A program made the translations under genes and the position numbers. Under the pieces are notes generated by a model. It worked only from the letters and a program-made list of their open reading frames with translations, searched no databases and had not been told where the DNA came from. From Pseudomonas sp. AL03 (lineage in GTDB: Bacteria > Pseudomonadota > Gammaproteobacteria > Pseudomonadales > Pseudomonadaceae), in NCBI RefSeq assembly GCF_029960815.1, contig NZ_JASBRE010000003.1, positions 186,001 to 250,000 on the forward strand: 64,000 nucleotides of DNA, given 5' to 3'. Shown here piece after piece: positions 48,257 through 57,900 of this stretch (the stretch's first letter is position 1; each line of letters begins with the position of its first letter).

Positions 48257-48698
48257 CTGCCGTTCCTTTTTCAGTGTCCACATCAGGTCAATATCAGCAG
48301 GTCGCGAAAGGCGCAAGCACGTACCCCAGCCGTAAGCGGACAGAGCGCGCCAGAACCGGCCTCCAATAACAACTTGAAGTTCCCTGTGATTTTGCCACGC
48401 CCACGTTAAGAGAAATCCCCCATAAATGGGCTGTATGACCCGCATCCTATTTCAACTTTTTTGCTGGAGCACTGGCCACAGAATCAGGCTGCCCCGCAAG
48501 CGGGGAATTATAGGCTGTTCAATTTTTTGGCATAGAGAATGCTGTGCGTTCACTAGCGCATTAATTGCGAGTTTGAAGCTGTTACCACTGGAAAAACAGC
48601 TTTCCTGGGGCACTCCTTGTACAGGCAACCGTTGCCTTGAAAAACACCTGCGCCGAAGATCAGGCGCGCATTGCTAGCCCTTCTGAGGAGTTACTTTC
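48257..48698. other. Intergenic region without a supported gene
   Basis: The stretch holds a short hairpin CCCCGC-AA-GCGGGG at 48492-48505 followed by AATTATAGG, and an 83-codon plus-strand frame with no typical start site or family feature. The promoter of trmK should lie in the left part. Confidence 0.5.
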
Positions 48699-48794
48699 AT
48701 GCGCATCGAGCCGCTAATCCTCACGCTGGTTCTCATTCTTTTCATTTTTTCGATAGGGGCAGCCTGGAGTCTTATCGGCTTGTTCAGCAGTTAA
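48699..48794 (+). CDS. 31-residue single-pass membrane peptide
   Basis: ATG 48699 has GAGGAG eight bases upstream. The product starts MRIEPL and continues as a helix ILTLVLILFIFSIGAAWSLI, ending GLFSS. The strong ribosome binding site supports translation. No family name known. It lies between trmK and the giant peroxidase terminator. Confidence 0.6.
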   Translation: MRIEPLILTLVLILFIFSIGAAWSLIGLFSS

Positions 48795-48856
48795 GAGTCA
48801 GTGGGAACCATTCATCACGTTTGGGTGACAGGCGGCGGGTGTGTCGAAAACCGATT

Positions 48857-48885
48857 AAAAAAAGGGAGGGCGTCCATGCCCTCCC
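48857..48885 (-). terminator. Rho-independent terminator of the giant peroxidase gene
   Basis: On the minus strand, stem GGGAGGGC / GCCCTCCC is followed by a run of seven T. It is about 40 bases after the stop. Confidence 0.85.
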
Positions 48886-48925
48886 CTCCGCTTTCCAAGC
48901 GTCTGCAACAGTACTGATCAGGACC

Positions 48926-51900
48926 TCAAGTGGCGAGAATGAAGTCTGCGGCAGTGACGGTTGTTGCATCGGCCACACCGACCAGGCGGATGGAGTCAGG
49001 TCCTGCGTAGCTGAGCAAGGTATCCGCACCGACATCGGTGATGATGACGCTGCCGGCAAAGGTCGCAGCAGTGACGCCGAACGCGGAAATATCGAGCCGG
49101 TCCTGGCCTCCCACCGCGTCGGCATCGAAGCCGATGATCTGATCGGTCCCGAAGCCCGCTGCGAACATGAAGATATCGTTGCCACTGCTGGCAACCATCA
49201 TGTCGTTGCCGGCACCGCCAGTGACCGTATCGTTGCCAGTACCGCCATCGATAAAGTCATTGCCAGTGCCACCGTTCAGGGTATCCGTGCCAATGCCACC
49301 GAACAGTTGGTCGTTGCCGCCGCCACCATTGAGGGTGTCATTACCCACCCCGCCGGTGATGACGTTGTTCAACCCGTTACCGTTACCGACGAAGTTGCCG
49401 ACTCCGGTGTAGGTCAGGTTCTCGACATTACCGCCCAGCGTGTGGCTGGCCAGCGAAGTCTGCACGGTGTCCGTACCGCCACCCGCCACCTCGACTACCA
49501 CGTCTAAGGCTGCATCGACGACGTAGGTATCGTTGCCGGCGCCCCCCAACATCCGGTCAGCACCTGCACCGCCATTGAGGAAGTCGTTACCCACCCCGCC
49601 GGTGATGGTGTTGGCCTGCGCGTTACCGGTACCGGTGAAGTTACCGGCGCCCGTATAGGTCAGGTTCTCGACGTTGGCACCGAGCTGGTAGCTCGTCAGG
49701 CTGGTTTGCACCAGATCGGTACCACCACCCAGCGCCTCGGTGACAAGGTCACCGACGTTGTCGACCACAAACGTGTCGTTGCCAGCACCGCCGTTCATGG
49801 CATCCGCGCCGAGCCCACCGTTGAGGGTGTCGTTGCCGTCCTCGCCATTGAGGACGTCGTTGTCGTCTCCGCCGTTGAGGATGTCGTTGCCAGTGCCGCC
49901 AAACAACTGGTCGATACCGGCGAGGCCATTCAGCGTATCGTTCCCGCCCAGGCCAAGCAGCACATCGTTTCCTGGGGTGCCGGTGAGGGTGTTCGCCAAC
50001 TCGTTGCCCTGCAGCACCACGCCCAGTGCCGCAACCGCCACCGTCGCCGCCGAGGTCACCGACTCCAGCGTACCGAAGCCATCGGTGTAGCGCACGATCA
50101 CTCGCAGTTGCAGATTGACCTGCGCCGCACCAGGGGTGAAGGTCGCAGCGGTGGCGCCGTTGATGTCGGTGAAGGACGCGCCGACACCTTGCTGCCACTG
50201 GAAGCTGAAGGTGCCCAGCCCATCCGGATCGGCAATCCCAGCCGTCAGCGCGGTCAGCACCTGCCCTTGATCCGGTGTCGTATCGCTGATCAGCAACGCG
50301 CCTGTCGGTGCATCGTTGACGTTGGCCACTGGCCCCAGGATGTTGGAGGAAACGCTTTCGGCCGCACCGAAGTCATCCACGTAACCGACCACCACGCGCA
50401 CTTCCTGCCCGACCTGAGTCTGGCCAAGCGCGAACGTGCTACCGGTAGCGCCGTCGATGTTGACGAAGCCAAGCCCGTTGCTCGCCTGCCACTGGTAGGT
50501 GAACTGCGGATTGCTCAGGCCATCAATGTCGATGATGCTCGCCGGGTCAGCGGTCAACAGCTGGTTCTGCACTGCAAGCCCAGTTACGGTTGGCCCTTCA
50601 GTCGGTGCATCGTTGACGTTGTCCACCGGCCCCAGAATGTTGGACGAAACGCTTTCGGCCACACCGAAGTCATCCACGTAACCCATCACCACGCGCACTT
50701 CCTGGCCGACCTGAGCCTGGCCAAGCGCGAACGTGCTAGCGGTAGCGCCGGCGATGTTGACGAAGCCAAGCCCGTCGTTCGCCTGCCATTGGTAGGTGAA
50801 CTGCGGATTGCTCAGGCCATCGAGGTCAATGATGCTCGTCGGGTCAGCGGTCAACAGTTGGTTTTGCACGGTAAGCCCGGTTATGGTCGGCCCTTCGGTC
50901 GGTGTACTGTTCCCAGACGAGTCGACGATCTCCAGCGTACCCTTGGCATCCTGGTACACCGCCCGAACGCGGATGTTCAGACCCGCCACATCGTCCGTCA
51001 CCCGGTAGGTGGTGCCGCTCGCCCGCGATGCCTCGCCAGCGGCGACGAAGGTGATGTCGTCATAGATGCCCGAGCCGGCAATGGTTTCGACCTGCCAGTA
51101 GTAAGCCACCCCACCGGTCACCGCGCCGGTCGGATTGGTCACGCTTTGGTTGTCCGCGTCGTGTACCGCCCGATCACTGACGCGCAACAACTGGCCAGCA
51201 ACCGGCGTTTCGTCACGCACACCGGTGGCAGCATCGAGGATTGCCAGATGACCCGAGGGGTCGTTGTTTTGCGCGGTCCCCACTCCGGACAACTGCGCAA
51301 CGTCAGCGAACTGCAGTCGCTCGATGCCCGTCAAGCGATCGACGCCATCACGCCCCGCCACCGAGTCGGTCACAATGACCGTGTCGCCATCGATCTCGAC
51401 GCTGTATTCCCCTGCATTACCGGAGAACAACGCAGTGTCGAAGCTGTCATTGCCGGTCAGAATCTCCCGCACGATGACCAACTGGCCCGGGTTGTAAGTA
51501 CCGTTCAGCATAAACGGCACCAGTGGCTCCATGCTGTTGAACGTGGCGATTTCCGCGCCAGTGCCGTCAGCGTTCGCCCGTACGCTGATGCGTACGTTCA
51601 GCCACTTGTCACCGTCAATAATGTCGTCACCACCGCGACCTTCGATCAGGTCGCTGCCGCTACCGCCGAGGATGATGTTGCCGCCGTCGAAGAACGTCGC
51701 TCCGGCGGGCAGCAAATCAGCCAGGCCGTCGATCAGGTCAATGTTGGTCAACACACTGCCGGTTGCACCCGCAGTGGGCAGCGAGGTGGCATCTTCGTTA
51801 TCACCGCGCAGGAAGTCACCGTGCGATGACCCCGACAGACCTTCCATGATGTCGAAACGCACCTGCGCCGAAGCACCCGAACCCGGTACCGGCGGAACAT

Positions 51901-54900
51901 TGAAAAAGCGGTCGGTGAAATCGATGGTCACGCCCTGGGCGAGCCCCTTGAAGGTTGCCCAGTCATAGCCGGAGCCGCCGATATAGCGGTCACCGAAGCC
52001 GAGACTGCCGACCATGATGTCGTCGCCGCCTTCGCCGTTGAACTTATCGTTCTCGTTACCGCCGATGAACACATCGTGGCCGATGACAGGGTCGTTGCCG
52101 AGCGGGTCGAAGTTGTCGCCAGGTGCACCGTCCGAGGTGCCCTTCTCGATCCAGTCGTCGCCTTCGTTGCCCATGTCCTGTTCGTTGGCTTTGCTGCCCA
52201 GAATGAAGTCGTTGCCGTGGCCACCAATGGCCTCGGAAGCGTCTTCACCGGTCACGATGAAGTCATTACCGAACCCGCCAATGATCAGGTTGACGCCATT
52301 GCCACCGTGCAGCACGTCGTTGCCGTCGCCACCCTGGATGTTATCGTCGCCACCGCGGTCGGTGATGATGTCGTCGCCGGCGCCACCGCGCAGTTGGTCG
52401 TTGCCGTCACCCCCTTCGATGCGATCGTTGCCGCCGTCACCCCAGACCGTGTCATCACCTTCACTCGAAACGAGGATGTCTGCGCCGTTGGTACCGCCTA
52501 GCACGATGTGCTCTTCACCCGAGTACCGGATGTAGTTGGCGTCCGGCCCCGCCGTCAGCGGGTTGTCGCGGAACACCACCTGCTCGCCATTCTCGCCAAG
52601 CGGATCGGCGTTGCCCAGGCCATCGTTGTACTGCTTGCTCTGGTCCCTTTCCAGATAGAACCCTGGGTCCGAGAACACCAGCCCCGGCAAGTGCGTGGCC
52701 GAGGTGTTGGCCATGATCAGCTTGGCGAACGAGTTGCTTTCCAGTTCGGCATTCATCGACAGGCCAGCGGTACGCTCCAGATAGTAGAAGCGGTCACCGT
52801 CCTGCAGTTTTTCCAACTGGTTCTCGAACACGAAGTTGAAGGTCGAGCCGAGCATGCCGCCGAACGGAGTTTTCTCTTCGGCCAGGCCGCCGATCCAGAG
52901 GTCGATGGCATCGACGCCCGTAACGGTCACACCTCTCAGATCGTCGGCAGTCCCCAGCACCCCATCCTTGCCGGCCCGCGTCACGTTGGCCCAAGTGCCA
53001 GTGCCGTTGAGGAAGTCCAGACGGTCAGCCGGCGCACCCGTACCACCCAATACCAGCGCCAGGGCTGCAGCGCGTTTGCCTTCCAGCGTGGTCGCCGCCG
53101 TGATCGTGTCATGAGTGCCATAGGCCGCGATGAAGTTGATCAACGACTCTGGGTGTTTGAGGTGCTGCACCAGGTCGACCCAGCTGGTGTACGGCTTGAG
53201 TTGGGTATCACCGGTTTGGCTGTAGATGTCGCGGCGGACCGCATTGAGCGAAGGAATCCCCACGTCGCGGCCACGGGCGATATTGATCGCCGGCAGGTCA
53301 AGCGGCAGGCCGAGCAGGTTACTGCGCAGCGCCTCGGTGACGAACTCGTCGATTTCGTTACCGGCTTGCCGAGTCATCCCACGCACGATCGCACTGGTCG
53401 CATCCTCGGGCGTTACGCCACTGGCGGCGTACGCCAACGGGTTGAGGAACGCCGCGATCAGGCCGAGTTGCTGATCAGGATTAGCACTGTTCGGATCACC
53501 GACCACGTTGAAATCGACGTCGAAGCGATCGACGGTCTCGGTCAGCATCGAGTGGCCAAACCGGTACACGGTGTGGGCGAACTCGGCGACGATCGAGGCA
53601 TCGAGGTCAACGTCATAGACCTGGGTCGGTGCAAAGAACAGGTCGACGTTAGGCTGGATGGTCCGGGCAAACTCCTCGAACACCAGATGCTGATACTGCA
53701 TCTCGGTGCCGAACTTGGCAGCCTGGAACAGGCGCTCGCCATTCCACACCAGCGCATCGATCTCCGTCTGGTTGGCGGGTAAACCGCTCACCGGGGTCAG
53801 CAGCCACTCGTTGAGGAAGGCCAGGTCACCCGAATCGAGCACGGTGTCCTTGGTCTGCGCGACCAGCCGATTGTGCTCGGAGTGGAAAATCGCATGGACC
53901 GCGGTCAGGCCAATGTTCTCGTTGACCCGGCCGTCGCCAGCGATGTAATGCGCATCGAGCAACTCGTTGTCGTAGGCCAGGTTGGCCCCGGTGTGCGGAT
54001 TGGCCGGCACTGCGTTGCCAATATCGGAATCCGCGTCAGGCACGAGCACGCCACTGCTGAACACCGGCGCTGCATTGTGGGCAATGTCGGCGAGGAACTG
54101 GTGACCGGTGCGCACCGCATTGGTCAGGCTAATGGGGGAAAGCGGATTGCCTTCGACCAGAACGTCATCAGCCGTGCCGCCCAGACCGTCAACCCCCTTC
54201 ATCACGACCATCGGGAAGCCGTTCGGCCCCTTGATGAAATTGCCATAGGCGTCGGTCGCCAACAGCGGCGAGTTATTGACGTCGGCATCGGTCAGGCGGA
54301 TACCCAGGATGTCGTTGGCCTGCGCCTTGACCACCTTCCAGGTCGCCATACCACCGATTTCGCTGTCGTCTGCAGTCCCAAACTTGCCATCCGCCCCCAG
54401 GTCACGGTTAGTGATCAGTCTGCCGGTCGCGATGGGGCCGTTGTCGGTCAGCTCATAACCGCGCAGGAACACCTGGTGCGACGGGTGCGAGCTGTAGGTC
54501 TGGTTTTGGTCCACGAATGGCGACGTGGTGTTGGTGTGTTCATGGATGTCGTCGGCCGTGCCGAGAACGCCGTCCGCCCCTGGCAGGTTGGTCGCGCGGG
54601 TCAGCACCATGAAGTTGGTGTGGCCACCTGGCACATACAGCGGATCATCCGGTTGCAGCGGGATGAAGATGGTGCCCGAACCGCCTTTGGTCAGCAGGTC
54701 CAGACCATGATCGAAGAACTGCCCGAAGAAGGTCATCCAGGCGTTGAACGGCGCGGACAACCCTGCATCCGCCGTGGTGTTCTCGAACAGGTACACATCG
54801 TGGTCGTCGGCAGTACCGAACTGACCATCCATGCCGGGGCTGGCGACTATCCGTGTGCCATCCTTGAGCACGTCGTCGTTATCCTCCGCGCCGAAGTTGA

Positions 54901-57900
54901 GCACACCGTCCGCACCCGGGTCGTAAGCCGTGGCGTAGGCCGCCGGGTTGTTCGACGTCTGGTCGACGATCAGATTACTGATGGTGCGCGGTTGCGAGTC
55001 AAACACGTAGCCGCTGGTCTGCTGATACGACGATCCCGGAATGGCCGGCGAGCCGGGGCCGAAGAAGCCGGCAGGCGCACCTTCCGCGGGATTGAAGACC
55101 GGATCGGTCACGCGCGGAAAGACGTTATCGGCGGCACCAAACTCGGTGTTGTTGATGCCGTTGAGGTTCATCAGGTTGTTGTTCGAGCCATCGACCGCAC
55201 GCAGGCCCAACGGCGCGCGGATATTCGGGATCAGCGAAAGGATGTCCTGACCCGCCGCGTTCGCCTCGGCAATCTTGATCTGATCAAGGATGAAGTTGAG
55301 GTCGGAGCGGACCATGTGAAGGCCCTCGCCGCCCTCGGTGGCGTTGACGACGGGTGTCTGGGCCGTCGGCACAACCGGCGCGCCGGGTTCCACCACGGCA
55401 GTCGGCTGCGAGAACAGCACTTCAGTCGTGCCATGACCATCCTGATAGATCGCCTTGACCCGCAGTGACAGCCCGGCAAGATCAGGCGAGACCTTGAAGG
55501 CGGTGCCGTCCGCGCTCTGGAATGCCAGGTCACCGGCAGGCAGCAGAATGATGTCTTCGAAAATGCCGGTGCCCGGGTCGGCTTCGAACTGCCAAAAGTA
55601 GGACACCGAGGCGTTGTTGATAAAACCCTGCAGATTACCCACCGCGATGTTGTTCGCATCGCGCACCCCGGCCACGTTCACCGTCAGCGTATCGCCCACT
55701 GTGATTGCGCCGCCGTTTGCATCCGTGACGGTTGGCCTGCCGAGCGGTTGTGCATTCAGCCCCGGCACCAGCACTTGCTGGGTATCGGCAAACTGCAGGC
55801 GTTCGATATGCAGCAAGGTATCGGTGCCGTCGCGACCCACTTCGGTATCGGTCACCGTCCAGACATCGTCCGCTACATCGGCCGTGCCGCGGGTGTCACG
55901 CGTCACCACATACTCGGATTGAAGCCCGGAGAAAATGGCGGTGTCGAAAGCCGCCCCGCCCGTCGAGCTGCCCGGCAGGATTTCCCGCACGGCCTTGAGC
56001 TGACCCGGGTTATACGTGCCATCGATCATGAACGGAATCATGTCGACCATGCTGTCGAAGGTGGCAATCTCGGGGCCGGTATGATTGACGTCACCGGCGT
56101 CATAGACCGCAATCCTGACGTTGAGCCATTTGTCGCCATCAATCAGATCATCACCACCGCGGCCCTCAATCAGGTCACTGCCATTGCCACCCAGGATGAT
56201 GTTGCCCGTGGCAAAGCCGGTGGTCGGCAAACCGGCGTCGGCCAGAAACTGCTCCAGTCCGCGGATCAACGCCACATTGGTCAGCGCACTGCCCGTGGTG
56301 CCACCGTGGTCGACGATAGTGACCGCATTAACATTATCGCCCTTGAGCACATCGCCGAATTGCGAACCAGACAAGCCTTCGACCTCGGCAAAACGGTCGA
56401 GGATCGAGGCCGGCGACGCGCCGACCGGGTTGAACGGCCCGTTGTTCTGGTTTGGCGCGTTGCCGTGTGGCTGCGCCAGCGCGGCCATGGTCAGGTCAAC
56501 GGTCACGCCGACCCTGTCATTTTTGTGGGTTACCCAGTCGAAACCGGACATGCCGTCCATATTGTCCTGGGCATCGCTGCCGACAAAGATGTCATCGCCA
56601 CCCTCGCCGATCATTTCGTCGAAGCCACCACCACCGACAAAGATATCGTTGCCGATCGTCTCGTCATTGAGCAACGGCGAGGCGTTATCGCCAGGTGCAC
56701 CGTCCTGGGTGCCCTTCTCGATCCAGTCATCTCCTTCGTTGCCGGTGGCTGGCAGGTTGGTCTTGGCGCCGAGGATGAAATCGTCACCCTGACCGCCGAA
56801 GGTGATGCTGACGTCTTCGGTGGTGATGATGAAGTCCTGGCCATCGCCCCCCAGGATGAGGTTGCCTCCCACCAGCATGCTACCGGCGACGATCACATCA
56901 TTACCGGCGTTGCCTTCCAGACGGTTGTCGCCGAACGAGTCGGTGATGATGTCATCGCCCGCGCCACCCAGTACCGCATCGTTCCCGGCGCCGCCTTCGA
57001 GGCGATCGTTGCCGCCGTCGCCGTAAAGGGTGTCATCGCCATCACCGGAGACAATGATGTCATTGCCGGCGGTGCCGCCCAGGACGACATGGTCTTCACC
57101 GGTGTATTGCAGATAATTACTGTCCGCACCCGCGGTGTTGGGGTTGTCGCGGATCACCAGCGGCACGATTTCCACGCCGTTAATCATCAAGCCGCCCGTC
57201 GGATCGGCTTTGCCGCCCGCGCCAAGGTTTGTGAACTGATTGGCCTGATTCACTTCCAGGGTGTACGTCGGCGTCAGGAACACGGTGTTCGACAAGTGAG
57301 TGACATCGGTGTTGAGCATGATCAGCTTGGCAAAGGAGTTGTTCTCCAGCTCGGTGCCGAAGTTCAGCCCCGCGACGCGCGACAGATAGTAGAAGCGGTC
57401 GCCGTTCTGCAACGCCTCCATCTGGGTCTCAAACACGAAGTTGAACGACGAGCCGAGCATCCCGCCGAACGGCATCTTCTGCTCGGCGAGGCCCCCGACC
57501 CAGAAGTCGATGTCGTCGACGCCCGTGATCGTTACACCCGTCAGGTCATCTGCGGTACCCAGTACCCCGTCCCTGCCGGCCTTCGTTACGTTGGCCCAGG
57601 CACCGCTGCCGTTGAGGAAGTCCAGGCGGTCAGCCGGCGAACCGGCACCACCGAATACCAGCGCCAGGGCAGCATCGCGTTTGCCTGCCAGCGTAGTCGC
57701 GGCCGTAATGGTGTCATGCGTGCCATAGGCCGCGATGAAGTTGACCAACGACTCGGGGTGTTTGAGGTTGTCCGCCCAGTCAGCCCAACTGATGTACGGC
57801 TTGAGTTGGCTGTCACCGGTTGATTGGTAGAACTCACGCCGCGCCTCATTTAACGTGGGGATGCCAGTGTCGCGACCACGCGCCAGGTTCAGGGCCGGCA

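Noticed and set aside
48426..48677. 83-codon plus-strand frame before the 31-residue peptide
   Set aside because: It has no ribosome binding site, a Cys/Arg/Leu-rich random-looking composition and no family match.
49120..50011. Regularly spaced repeats resembling a CRISPR array
   Set aside because: The periodic pattern encodes RTX nonapeptides in frame with the giant protein; there are no unique spacers and no cas genes.
49706..51829. A 707-codon plus-strand open frame opposite the giant peroxidase gene
   Set aside because: It is the antisense shadow of the repeat-rich RTX gene; high GC removes stop codons in this frame. No domain or ribosome site is seen, and the same applies to the long plus-strand frames at 53873-55468, 55748-57823 and 58073-59215.
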